From Platerodrilus igneus (lineage: Eukaryota; Arthropoda; Insecta; Coleoptera; Lycidae): a DNA stretch of 64,000 bases. The DNA lies in contig JARFIW010001488.1 in assembly GCA_036346225.1 (NCBI GenBank), positions 434,001 through 498,000 of the forward strand, given 5' to 3'. Shown here piece after piece: positions 37,523 to 46,212 of this stretch. The position numbers and the translations under genes were made by a program. The stretch's first letter is position 1. Every line of letters starts with the position of its first letter. Below the pieces are notes generated by a model, which was not told the DNA's origin, made no database searches, and saw nothing but the letters and a program-made list of their open reading frames with translations.

Positions 37523-39486
37523 TTAGGCCCGCGGATTTGTACTACCCTCCCTTCCTATATCGTAGACAGAGAGAGCCTTACAGCACGGACAACTCTTGGA
37601 AATAGTATCTCTAGCTCCATGGTGCTTGAATATTTTCCAGATGCACTCCAGACAGAAGGGATGTCCACACTGAAGTACTGAAAAATACTTGGCTCCAGTT
37701 CCATCTGAGAGATTTGTTTTACATAGTAGGCATTCTCTAGAGAAGTCAAAATCCTTTCTGACCTGTCTTCTAGGAACTCCCTCCAGCTCGTCATGCGGGC
37801 TTTCTTCTGTGGATGCAGCCCATTTTTCAAACAGCCCAGACTCGATCTTGGGTATTCTCCTAAGGCGCCGACAGAAGAATGTCCATTTCTTCTGCTCTTC
37901 AGACCACACTCCCGCAAAGGAGTACGGGCCAGATTTCCCTGTTTTACTTGCTACTGCTTCCATAGACAATGGAACAGAGTAGAGGCTGCGCACCTCAAAG
38001 CTCTCTAGATATTTAAAGATTCCTCTCTTATTCTCCCTATCCACAAACAGAAGGTCCACTACGTCATAAGCATCTTCCGGGAAGTCTATCCTGAGATCGA
38101 CGAGGTTTTTGTACTTCGAAAGTATTTCTTTGAGCGCAGTTGCGTAAAATTGCGAGGACTTGGAGTAGTTGCTAGAGACTATTTTAACCCAGAGACGCTT
38201 GCAGCGAGTGGAGTGAAGAGGCCCAATTTTCCAGGTCTTCCTTTCTCATGGCATTGCAGTTCAGCAAGAGCTCCAGTGTTTCGTGCCCTTTCCTCATTCC
38301 GAGAACAAAGTCTGTCAATAGTTCCATTTTGTCATCCCACAGGCGAAGAGCCTTCAGTGCAGGCATGGATTCTCCCAGATCTACGTGACCCGGGTGGCTT
38401 GCAAGGTTCATTTCAGCTGTTCTAGGTTTTCGAAGCGGCTAGCAAAGAGGCTTTCTTGTATCTCTAATTGAGAGTTGTACTTCAAATTCAGCTGCGAGAG
38501 AAAGGAAATTGCCTGGGAAACCCATCTGTCATCACATCCAGGTTGTTGTTCTGGAGATAGAGGTGGGTCAAGCTGGGAAAAAAGAGTTCTTCTATCTCCT
38601 CCGCGCTCCAGAGCAGGTTCCTCTGGAGATCGAGATGGGCCAGCTTGTGGAAGAAGTGCTTCTTCAAAAAGGCCAGGCTGGTGAGGCCGTTGTTGTGAAT
38701 GTTCAGGTCTAGCATATTCTCTGCCTGGAGCCTCTCAAAGAATGACTCAATGAATTCTTTGTCGAGAACTGCAATTGTGGCACTCTCCAGGAAAGGCATA
38801 GGCCTTTTCTTAGGAAGTCCTCTAATTGGCTCTATCTTGCTTTTGTCAATTTCGAGCGAGACCAAGTTTTCCATTTCAAGAAGATACTGGGCGAAATCTT
38901 GGAAATCAGACCCGAGGAGATAGACATGCTTGAGCTGTTGAAGAGGCTCCCTGTTCAGGGCTGATCCATTCCTGCATATGGACCATTGGAGTGCAAGGGA
39001 ATCCACATTTTTGTTTGCAAGCAGGCCTCTGGGGAGCTTCTCTAGGTTCAAAGAGAGCAGCCGAAGAGACTTCAAACCGCGAAGAGAAGAAGCTCTTTCA
39101 AGAATTAGCTCAAGAAAAGACACATCCATGGGCGCTCTCTGGCTCATGTTGATTCCGCTAATTGTGATGTGGCTCAGGGATGTAAGTAAGCTCCAGTCAT
39201 TGGGAACCATGTCCTTTGGAGTCTCCATGAAGATCACAGCTGACTTTATTTCTTCTAGGTTCATGGGCCCGTTGAGATCCTCCCAGTTAATACTGCATGA
39301 ATTTTCTAGGAATCTCTTCAGCTCTCTCTTTTGTTCACCTTCCTCAATGATTATGGCTCTCTTTTGATCGCATTTGCTGCTTTCCAAAAGAGCTATCAGG
39401 GTCAAGATCAAGAATAATGCATACTGTGCCCTTCTAAGTAGACTATGTTTCGAAAAGGGCCTCTCATGCACTCGTTTGGGGGTCAT
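37523..39486 (-). CDS. secreted leucine-rich-repeat protein with C-terminal RING finger; frame broken at four homopolymers
   Basis: Four undercalls (T3 38501-38503, A3 38411-38413, C2 38210-38211, A4 38182-38185) restore a 655-aa protein. The N-terminus has a basic stretch and a hydrophobic signal/anchor (YALFLILTLIALLESS). LRR units follow (LKSLRLLSLNLEKLP, LVSLEIDKSKIEPI, LAHLDLQRNLLWS, LTHLYLQNNNLDV, LKALRLWDDKM). Near the C-terminus a C3HC4 RING is complete: CLLC, then CGHPFCLEC, then CPCC. LRR plus RING suggests a substrate-binding ubiquitin ligase, and the signal peptide would send it out of the parasite cytosol. Secretion and activity are inferred. May be decaying or an assembly problem. 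Confidence 0.72.
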
Positions 39487-39801
39487 AAGCTCTGTAGAGA
39501 GAAGCGATATATATCAGCATCTTTAATTTTTCCCCTTTAGTATGGATATTCTCAAAAGAGCCATTTGAAATACAACTTTTTCACTCAACTACATCCTTTT
39601 TAATTAACCACGGAAAGAACCCTCTTTATAAAACTCTACTCCCTTCTCCAATTCTCTTCTCCACTCCAAGCTGGTACGTACTACCAACAAAGAAAAGAAG
39701 TTCTGGAAAAAATACAGCAGCTTTCTAAAGAGCATGCAAGCAACTTAAGCACCATGGTAGTAGGAAGTGATTTCCGTAGTGGGGATAAGTGAGCGGCAGC
39801 A
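39487..39801. other. 315-base gap, nothing recognised
   Basis: Upstream of the LRR-RING start and downstream of the TMX-like stop. A/T-rich patches (TTTAATTTTTCCCC beside the LRR start) probably hold the promoter; no ORF above 40 codons or RNA signal seen. Confidence 0.35.
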
Positions 39802-40407
39802 CTATTTGTGCTTCTTTTGCCCTAGGTTCTCTACATGGTTTGCACTTACGTGCAAAAGAAGAAGGAGCAGCGCAAGGAGCCCGAGGCCAAAGATCCAGAG
39901 CGGAATAAACTCTGTGCAGTAGTCAAGGGCTCTACTTATAATAAACATGAAAGACATTCCCAGGGCATAGATGTATGCCAGAGGCGAGCGGGGGGTGATG
40001 CTCATGGGAGAAAGAGATAGAAGAGCTCTCTTGTTTTTGAGAAGAGCGTCTATGTCGTTCTCGTATAGCTGGTTCCTGTCCACGGGCTCTTTTAGTTTCC
40101 TGAAGTCGACGTCTGTTATATTCCAGAAAATACCTTTTTCCTGATAAAAGAACGAGGGAAACGAGTATGCCCGGAACCGGAGTGCCATTAGGGGATCTGT
40201 GTTAAACTCGATTCTCCTCAGCCTTGTCTCTCCATCGGAGAACTTCTCGAAGTACGGTCTGTATTTCTCGCAGGATACACAGTCCTTTCCTCCCTGAAAG
40301 TGCACAAATACGAGAATGCTGTCTGCAGAGCACATCTCCTCAGAGGTGTATCTTTCTACCTGAGCAAAGCACGAGACCGCACAAATAAAGAAGACGAGGA
40401 GCTTCAT
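39802..40407 (-). CDS. TMX-like thioredoxin transmembrane protein (ER)
   Basis: 201 aa: signal peptide (KLLVFFICAVSCFAQ), a thioredoxin-like domain with the active-site CVSC (CxxC) in GGKDCVSCEKYRPYFEKF, the cis-Pro region YSFPSFFYQEKG, then one or two membrane segments (YIYALGMSFMFIISRAL and IPLWIFGLGLLALLLLLL) and a Lys-rich tail (GQKKHK) resembling a KKXX-like ER retention signal. Likely a protein-disulfide oxidoreductase of the ER. The start ATG at 40407 lies beside TTAAAAATTT; fourteen upstream codons were trimmed. Confidence 0.75.
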   Translation of the reverse strand: MKLLVFFICAVSCFAQVERYTSEEMCSADSILVFVHFQGGKDCVSCEKYRPYFEKFSDGETRLRRIEFNTDPLMALRFRAYSFPSFFYQEKGIFWNITDVDFRKLKEPVDRNQLYENDIDALLKNKRALLSLSPMSITPRSPLAYIYALGMSFMFIISRALDYCTEFIPLWIFGLGLLALLLLLLHVSANHVENLGQKKHK

Positions 40408-40420
40408 TAAAAATTTGAGA
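40408..40420. promoter_or_regulatory. 13-base bidirectional start region with AAAAATTT
   Basis: Only TAAAAATTTGAGA separates the ATG of the TMX-like gene (minus) from that of the next gene (plus). The near-palindromic AAAAATTT could serve as initiator in both directions (inference). Confidence 0.5.
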
Positions 40421-41155
40421 ATGAAAGTTCTTAATGGACAGAGTCTCATGTCTGTTACAGAGGACTCGGTGGAGGTGTTCCGGAAAGAGGTTTCTTTCTA
40501 CAAGGACCTGGGGGAAACAGAGGTGGTGTGCACAAAAGGCATTGCGGAAATACGCAGCATGGGGAAAGTGCGGAGGATACGCTTGGAAAAGGACGTGAAA
40601 AATGCATTTGAGCTAAGTGGAAGGGTCTACCTGGTCTATTCGAGCTCGGTAGACATAGTTGTGGAAGCAGGTGTCGTGACAAAGGACCTTCCATTCGCGT
40701 ACCTCGACTGCACACTGGTGAGGGAGACCTTCATTTTCTCTGGGCCCAAGAACATCTATGGGGTAGACGCGAGGATGAAGAAAAGAGCCAAAAGGAAATG
40801 GGAAAAGGGGTATATCGGAAGAGTCTTTGGAACGAAGAACCTGATCGTGTACGAGATCAACTCAAGGAAGATGTTCGTGTATGGAGGAGATGGGAAAGTG
40901 ATTCGAGAAATAGACGTTGGGTTCCAGGTTTTTGACTGTCACCAGATAGGAGCGAATTGTGTGATCGCAGGGAGCTGCAGTGTCATTGTCGTCTACAATA
41001 TAGAGAAGGACTACATGCAGAGGATAGAAACCCCACACAAGTCAGGGATAAAGAGGCTCTTCTGCAAGGAGGAGGGAAGAAGCCTCACAGTGATAAGCAC
41101 ACACGGGGAAGAAGTCTTCCACGTGTCTCTGGAGATGGGAAGTAAGATAGATTAA
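40421..41155 (+). CDS. hypothetical beta-repeat protein (244 aa)
   Basis: Unrecognised. Short hydrophobic beta-strands alternate with turns (MSVTEDSVEVF, GRVYLVYSSSVDIVV, CVIAGSCSVIVVYNIE, LTVISTHGEEVFHV), as in a small or divergent beta-propeller. No signal peptide. The start is ATG 40421, two codons after a TTG. The 3' end is ~100 bases from the tRNA-Pro gene. Confidence 0.55.
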   Translation: MKVLNGQSLMSVTEDSVEVFRKEVSFYKDLGETEVVCTKGIAEIRSMGKVRRIRLEKDVKNAFELSGRVYLVYSSSVDIVVEAGVVTKDLPFAYLDCTLVRETFIFSGPKNIYGVDARMKKRAKRKWEKGYIGRVFGTKNLIVYEINSRKMFVYGGDGKVIREIDVGFQVFDCHQIGANCVIAGSCSVIVVYNIEKDYMQRIETPHKSGIKRLFCKEEGRSLTVISTHGEEVFHVSLEMGSKID

Positions 41156-41255
41156 ATGATGGAGAGTTATTTTGTCTTGATGGGAGCCTTCCAGGCTCGT
41201 TGAGAGAAGAAAGCCAATTTTGCATGAATGGAATGTGATATTTAATTTACAAAAA

Positions 41256-41327
41256 GGGCGACTCCGGGACTCGAACCCGGGACCTCGTGCACCCGAAGCA
41301 CAAATCATACCCCTAGACCAAGTCGCC
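41256..41327 (-). tRNA. tRNA-Pro (CGG)
   Basis: Read on the minus strand: acceptor GGCGACT pairs with AGTCGCC, discriminator C. The D-arm has TGGTCTAGGGGTATGA, typical of eukaryotic tRNA-Pro. Anticodon loop TTCGGGT gives CGG (proline). T-arm CCGGG-TTCGAGT-CCCGG. T5 (plus-strand A5 at 41251-41255) follows. Confidence 0.95.
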
Positions 41328-41401
41328 TCTCTGCCCTCCATGGATACGGCCCTGGGTGCTGCCAAAAAGAAAGGATAAGTGCAGGAGGAATAAAAAATTT
41401 A

Positions 41402-41956
41402 ATGAGCGCAGGGCATACACAGGAGTCAAAGATAAAGAGGGCACCTGCTGTGAGGATTGGGGGAAAGGGTGCTCCGCGTAGAGCTGTGCCAAAGAAAAAG
41501 GCTGCTGTTGAGGAGAAGAAGGGGATCAATCTTGCGACAGCCCTTGCAGCAAGCAAGTACAAGAGCGTCAAAATTGCAAATGTGAGCAACTGTTGCTTTG
41601 TGGGAAAGGACGGGGCCATGGTGAACCACAATTCTCCGGAGATTAGTGCGATTTTCCACAAAAACAAGCTTCCTGTTGGGTACATTGTGGGTGGCGAGGG
41701 AGAGCTGATAGAAGGTGGCGGCTGTGCCCCCACGTTTGACCTGGATGTAGTGAAGAAGGTGCTTGCGGAGAAGAACATAGACATCGAGGCTCTGGCAAAG
41801 AAGGTTGAGGCTGGCGACAAAAGTGCTTTGGAGAAGATCATCGAGAAGCTGAAGGATGTTGATTTTAGCGGGGAAAAGAGCGAGGAAGAAAAGAAGGAGG
41901 AGGACACAGAGACGGTCGAGGTTTCTGGGGACTCTGCAGAAGAGAAAGAAGAATAA
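41402..41956 (+). CDS. EGD1: nascent polypeptide-associated complex subunit beta (BTF3/EGD1)
   Basis: NAC-beta, which binds ribosomes at the tunnel exit with NAC-alpha (184 aa). Seen: the ribosome-binding RIGGKGAPRRAV, near the family's RxGGKGxxRRK(K), then the NAC core with IANVSNCCFVGKDGAMVNHNSPEI (VNMIKDDGTVIHFNNPK in relatives). The C-terminal ~70 residues are helical then acidic (EEEKKEEDTE). The start directly follows AAAAAATTTA. Confidence 0.87.
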   Translation: MSAGHTQESKIKRAPAVRIGGKGAPRRAVPKKKAAVEEKKGINLATALAASKYKSVKIANVSNCCFVGKDGAMVNHNSPEISAIFHKNKLPVGYIVGGEGELIEGGGCAPTFDLDVVKKVLAEKNIDIEALAKKVEAGDKSALEKIIEKLKDVDFSGEKSEEEKKEEDTETVEVSGDSAEEKEE

Positions 41957-42002
41957 ACAGAGCCCTCTAATTTATGTTGTTGATCTCTCAAAAAATTCTT
42001 CC

Positions 42003-42608
42003 ATGGGGAAGCGTGAAGGAGGAAGAGACATATACTACAGGATGGCCAAGCAGGAGGGGTTTAGAGCAAGGAGTGCATACAAGCTCATGGAAATCCTTGA
42101 CGAAATGGAAAGCATAGAGGGAAGCAGGGCAGTTGATCTCTGTGCGGCTCCAGGAGGATGGAGCCAGATGCTCAAGCAGGCGCTGGGCAAGAAGAGTGTG
42201 GTTGTTTCTGTGGATATCCAGAAGATGGGGGATATTCCGGGGGTGCAGATAATCAGAGGAGACATTCTTGATGACAGCACCATGGAAAGGGTCTTTTCAG
42301 AGCTGGGAGGTAGAGCTGACATTGTTGTTTGCGACGGGGCACACGATGTGACTGGGCTGCACGACATCGATGAATATTTTCAGAACCAGCTGATAGACTC
42401 AGCGATGCTCAGTTGCAGGAAGATTCTGAGGAGAGGAGGGTTCTTCATCACAAAGGCGTTTGAGGGAGAGGAGCTGGAAACACTTGAGAAAGAAATGAGG
42501 AGGTGCTTCAGATCCGTGGAGTTCATCAAGCCACGAAGCAGCAGAGCAGAAAGCTCCGAGTTGTTTGCAGTCTGCAAGGGCTTCCAGCTGGAAGTAGAGG
42601 AGGAGTGA
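42003..42608 (+). CDS. TRM7: tRNA 2'-O-ribose methyltransferase Trm7/FTSJ1
   Basis: FtsJ-family enzyme methylating positions 32 and 34 of tRNA anticodon loops (201 aa). Seen: RDIYYRMAKQEGFRARSAYKL (first catalytic Lys), SAM motif VDLCAAPGGWSQML, second catalytic residue in VVCDGAHDVTG, third Lys in FFITKAF and SRAESSE near the C-terminus. The length matches the tRNA rather than the larger rRNA (Spb1) members. ATG at 42003; a longer open frame upstream overlaps NAC-beta and was rejected. Confidence 0.92.
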   Translation: MGKREGGRDIYYRMAKQEGFRARSAYKLMEILDEMESIEGSRAVDLCAAPGGWSQMLKQALGKKSVVVSVDIQKMGDIPGVQIIRGDILDDSTMERVFSELGGRADIVVCDGAHDVTGLHDIDEYFQNQLIDSAMLSCRKILRRGGFFITKAFEGEELETLEKEMRRCFRSVEFIKPRSSRAESSELFAVCKGFQLEVEEE

Positions 42609-42776
42609 GGGAAAATCTGGAGAGGACTAGCTGCAGATTCTTTTATTCTTTCTTCTTGCTGAATCCCAGGGCCAAGACTTCGCGCGTTTTCCTGCTGCAG
42701 GCCTAGAAGAAGGATTAGAAGGGAGTTCTAAGGAAGAAGCGAGTCTGTAAATAGGGCCTTGGAAAGACAAATTAAA

Positions 42777-43082
42777 ATGGAGAGAAAAATGTGGGGAGTG
42801 AGTGAGCTGAACAGAGAAGAGCTTTTTGCTCTCCGGGCAGTGGATGTGCTAGACGACTGCGAAAGGGAGGCCATTGCAGAGAAGATAGATGCCTATAAAA
42901 AAGGAATCAACGATCTGTGCATGTTCTTTATACGCGCAAAAGAGCGAGAGGGTTTATTCAAGCTCACTCTTCTGAAGTGCCTCATGCATCTCGAAGCAAG
43001 GGTTTCTCCTCGTGGGAAGCCGGCAGTGTTTTGTCTTGGGTTTGTACTTGCATGGGTGCTCCTCTGCCCTACTCTGCGTTGA
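42777..43082 (+). CDS. hypothetical small protein (101 aa)
   Basis: Unrecognised. The first ~75 residues are charged and helical; the last ~20 are hydrophobic (AVFCLGFVLAWVLLCP), which could be a tail anchor or the result of a frame error. The 3' end overlaps the convergent gene by 14 bases. The ATG follows GACAAATTAAA. Confidence 0.42.
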   Translation: MERKMWGVSELNREELFALRAVDVLDDCEREAIAEKIDAYKKGINDLCMFFIRAKEREGLFKLTLLKCLMHLEARVSPRGKPAVFCLGFVLAWVLLCPTLR

Positions 43083-43821
43083 GGAGAGGGGACTCGCCCT
43101 CGCTCTCGAACGGGCTCCTGCATGATCCTGTTTTGCTACTCTTAATTATATTGATTTTCATGGCCCAGTCGATCGCAGAGTCTATTTTCACGAACAGCTC
43201 TGTGAGCTTCTGGTGGCTAAATTCTTGCAGGAGGGCTAGGAGGAAAACCTTCTTCTCCTCCTTGCTCATCCCTGGAATAGAGAACGCAATAAACTCTGCA
43301 ATATGCGTACTTGTCCAGCCGTCTACAACCGCCTTTACAATCCGCATTTTCCGATCAACTCGCTTCATTGCCTCGGTCCGTCTCACCAGCAGCTCTCTCC
43401 GAAGCCCTGCCTCAGCCTCTCTGTTCAGGTCATTTACCTCGTGGAAAAGGTCGCTCACGATTAGGTCCTTCAGCAAGGCACATATAGACTTTAGCTTCCA
43501 CCGCCTGACCACCCACTTCACTACCTCAACAACCACCGCCTCATCGTACTCGCCAAGATACTTCTTGAAATTCGCAGAGACAACTTTCAAGTTCTCCTCG
43601 TTCTGCACCCACTCCCCAAAGTTTGCGTCATACTTTTCGTCCATTTCGCGAATGGTGCTCTCTATGCTCTGCATTGTTCTTTTCTTCTCCTTCCCCATGC
43701 CCCCGTAGATGCACAAGCATATCTGCCACTGCCACGCCTCTTTCCATCTTATTCGCCAATTAATTTTCCAGAAGGAGAAGTAAGCCCAATTAATTTTCTC
43801 AAAGGGCTGCGGCCAGGACAT
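43069..43821 (-). CDS. hypothetical protein (250 aa)
   Basis: Unrecognised. A Trp-rich N-terminus (about 40 residues that may be optional; ATG 43698 is an internal alternative) is followed by an alpha-helical, charged body. ATG 43821 follows AAAAATAAAGAA, the usual context. No signal peptide, zinc motif or ATPase motif seen. Confidence 0.52.
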   Translation of the reverse strand: MSWPQPFEKINWAYFSFWKINWRIRWKEAWQWQICLCIYGGMGKEKKRTMQSIESTIREMDEKYDANFGEWVQNEENLKVVSANFKKYLGEYDEAVVVEVVKWVVRRWKLKSICALLKDLIVSDLFHEVNDLNREAEAGLRRELLVRRTEAMKRVDRKMRIVKAVVDGWTSTHIAEFIAFSIPGMSKEEKKVFLLALLQEFSHQKLTELFVKIDSAIDWAMKINIIKSSKTGSCRSPFESEGESPLLNAE

Positions 43822-44494
43822 TTCTTTATTTTTGTTTTGCCCCTTCCACGTGATGAGGAACTCACTGACCTGTGCCTATGTGTGACGAGCAGTGTTCTCT
43901 GATGGAGCTTCCCCTTCCCCTATTTTAGCGGGTGTTTTACGGGGCGCATGCACGATGCAAGCACAAAGAAAGAGGAGCTGAGGGAAGTGGCCAGGGAAGG
44001 GGAAAGCTTTACAGAGTGGCTGGCGAAGAAGCTGTTTCTTTGTGTGATGGGGATCCTAATTCTCTCTTTCAATTAGCTTTCCTTCGTGCTGCATTCCCAA
44101 TAAAACCTTTAGCCGCTCCAAGCACACATCCTTATCCACTGTCTTCGTCTTTTATCATCCTTACGCTTCTTTCTGTTTCGCTCTCCTTACTTGGCTCGCT
44201 CTAGAACTCTGGCCTCTTCTCTACGGATCTGGAGTAGTTTTGGCCGGGGCACATAGAAACCGAGATACAAAGACACCAAGGAAATAGTCGAAAAGCGGAG
44301 ATCTCGCTTCAACTCGGCTTCTTTGGATCTGCTGCTTTTCTTTAGATGATTTCTCTAAAAATATGAATCACCCAAAAGTTTTACAAAGTTGCCGGTAGTT
44401 CGGCTCTTTTAGAAATAAATTTCCTTTTTTGTCTGAAAAGCCCCTGCTAAAAAGTAGAAAAAAAGATAGAAATGGAAAAAATAATTTATCCCCC
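43822..44494. other. longest gap, ~670 bases
   Basis: Lies between the 250-aa gene start and the sugar transporter. It holds one small possible tail-anchored ORF (43948-44076, listed separately) and, close to the left edge, boxes resembling a C/D snoRNA that are too closely spaced to accept. The transporter-proximal side is A/T-rich with a TTATCCCCC directly before the ATG. Confidence 0.4.
43948..44076 (+). CDS. possible 42-aa tail-anchored microprotein
   Basis: ATG-initiated frame with a Lys/Glu/Arg-rich helical N-terminus (STKKEELREVARE) and a C-terminal membrane segment (LFLCVMGILILSF) ending in the stop. Tail-anchored ER or mitosomal helper proteins look like this. The ATG is preceded by TATTTTA and GGGGCGC. 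No homologue recognised; it may be chance. Confidence 0.3.
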   Translation: MHDASTKKEELREVAREGESFTEWLAKKLFLCVMGILILSFN

Positions 44495-45874
44495 ATGAGT
44501 TCGCACAAAATGGAATCAGTTTTAGCCGATAAAGGAGGAAGCAGTGAGCTTATTTATAGCCAGCAAGAACACAAAATACTCCCATTCTCTTCAGAAGAAG
44601 GCCATATCTCCAGCTCCAGGCCAGTTAGGAGAAAGAAAAAGATAAGCAAGAACTGGATGTGTGCTTTTATCCTCCCGCAGGGATTTCTATTTGGGGCAAA
44701 CATGACAAACATCCTTTCTCTCAAGAACTTCCTCCTCGAACATGCAGATCTTTCCATGAGGCTCACAGACACCCAGTGGGACTGGGTTAACTCTGCACAC
44801 ACGATCGGAGCACTTCTCTTTTCCCTAGTTCTTCTGGGATTTGCCGCGAGAAGAAGCAACATGAATTCCTGGATCAAGCGACTCCTCATTGCAGGGTCTG
44901 CCATAGGGGTGGTAGGAAATGGCCTCACTTGCATTTACCCTTCCTTCGCTACCCTGATGGTTGCACGCATTCTCATAGGAGTCTCGATGGCAATCTGGGC
45001 AACATTGCCTCCCGTATACTTCACGAAGACTTCAAGGTCCCATGGAAAGACGTTCGCAAGCGTCCACAGCTGCCTTATAACAGTTGGAATCTATGTGGGC
45101 TCAGTCATGGCTAAGTATGCGACTGGAGAAAACTTCCTCTACGCCATTCTCCCCACACTCTTTCTCTCCTTGTTTTCGGCAGGAGTTCTCTTTTTCCTTG
45201 ACAAACTCAAAGAAGAAGCCTCTGGGGAAGATAAGGACAGGGTGAGCATGGGGGGCACAAATGACTCAGCAGCTTGGACGTACTTTGTACTGTTTGCAGT
45301 CATTGCAATGCAGGCTCTTCAGCAGTTCAGTGGAATCAACAGCCTTATTTTGAACAGGGACATAATCTTCCCGAAAGAGGGCGGGTCTCTTATTCCTGCA
45401 GCGGTGGCGCCCATGGAAGCCTTCGTCTTTTCCGGGATCCTGGGCTCTGCCATCTCTTCGATTATCATGCTCAAGAAGGAAGCTTTTCTGAAGTATCTCT
45501 TCCTTGCCTCCACGCTCGGAGCAGGAGTGGGCCACTTACTTCTCGTGCATGGGGGAGTCTTGAAGCTCTGGGGGCCTGCCATATATAACTTCAGTTTTGC
45601 GCTTGGGCTTGGGCCTGTGCCCTGGATGCTCCCTGGGCTGCTGCTCCAGAGCATCTTGAAGATCTCAATTGCTGCGTCTCTTGGGTCAATTGCCAACTGG
45701 AGCATGAACTTCGTAACAACGTATTTCTTCACGGATGTCTACAAGAGCATTGGGGACTACTCGTACTACATCTTTTCCTCGGCGTGCTTTATTGCAATGA
45801 TTTTTGGGTACTATTTGCTGGACAGGGAGAAGAAGGAAAAAAGAGGCCGCTTGTTGCCGAGAAATAATAAATGA
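44495..45874 (+). CDS. MFS hexose transporter
   Basis: 459 aa with ~12 membrane segments. Sugar-transporter marks: the LIGVSMAIWATLPPVYFTKTS region (helix 4-5 signature with the PVY(F) element) and QALQQFSGINS in helix 7 (QQxSGIN), a substrate-contact motif. N-terminal ~45 residues are cytosolic and Ser/Lys-rich. Probably imports host sugars at the plasma membrane (inference). The ATG at 44495 follows TTATCCCCC, a CCC-type start context known from microsporidia; 22 upstream TTG-led codons were rejected. Confidence 0.85.
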   Translation: MSSHKMESVLADKGGSSELIYSQQEHKILPFSSEEGHISSSRPVRRKKKISKNWMCAFILPQGFLFGANMTNILSLKNFLLEHADLSMRLTDTQWDWVNSAHTIGALLFSLVLLGFAARRSNMNSWIKRLLIAGSAIGVVGNGLTCIYPSFATLMVARILIGVSMAIWATLPPVYFTKTSRSHGKTFASVHSCLITVGIYVGSVMAKYATGENFLYAILPTLFLSLFSAGVLFFLDKLKEEASGEDKDRVSMGGTNDSAAWTYFVLFAVIAMQALQQFSGINSLILNRDIIFPKEGGSLIPAAVAPMEAFVFSGILGSAISSIIMLKKEAFLKYLFLASTLGAGVGHLLLVHGGVLKLWGPAIYNFSFALGLGPVPWMLPGLLLQSILKISIAASLGSIANWSMNFVTTYFFTDVYKSIGDYSYYIFSSACFIAMIFGYYLLDREKKEKRGRLLPRNNK

Positions 45875-46212
45875 TTTTTATTGGCAGCTCAAAAATGTCT
45901 ACATATCGCAACGTGGGTAAAGTGCTGGGACCCTCAGCTCCGCTTTTTTTGTGATAATATGCTAGTGCAGAAGTCTTTTTTCTTGTAATAGCTAACAACC
46001 AAAACCGAAGAGCTCGTGGATGTTCCTGCTTATTGTATTTTCCTTCCTACAGCTAGGAAACAGTCTTCTTTGTTGGACTCGAGAATGCTCTCTGGTCTTT
46101 CCATGTAATATGCTTCAATAAACTAAGAAAACAGTGAAGAAGAGATCTCAGCTTGGGTGCATCAAGGGCCATAGGAAATGAACATAACAAATACCAGTTT
46201 ATTCTTTTCCTT
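45875..46212. other. 338-base gap between convergent genes, nothing recognised
   Basis: Lies between the sugar transporter stop and the taspase stop. A/T-rich, with AATAAA-type elements (ATAATAAATG, CAATAAAC) that could serve as polyadenylation signals. No ORF or RNA gene supported. Confidence 0.35.

Noticed and set aside
41856..42002. Upstream extension of TRM7 into NAC-beta
   Set aside because: The FtsJ core begins right after ATG 42003; the added residues are NAC-beta read in another frame.
43850..43902. C/D snoRNA-like boxes (GTGATGA, CTGA, GTGACGA, CTGA)
   Set aside because: The spacing leaves only about eight bases for a guide and no terminal stem is visible.
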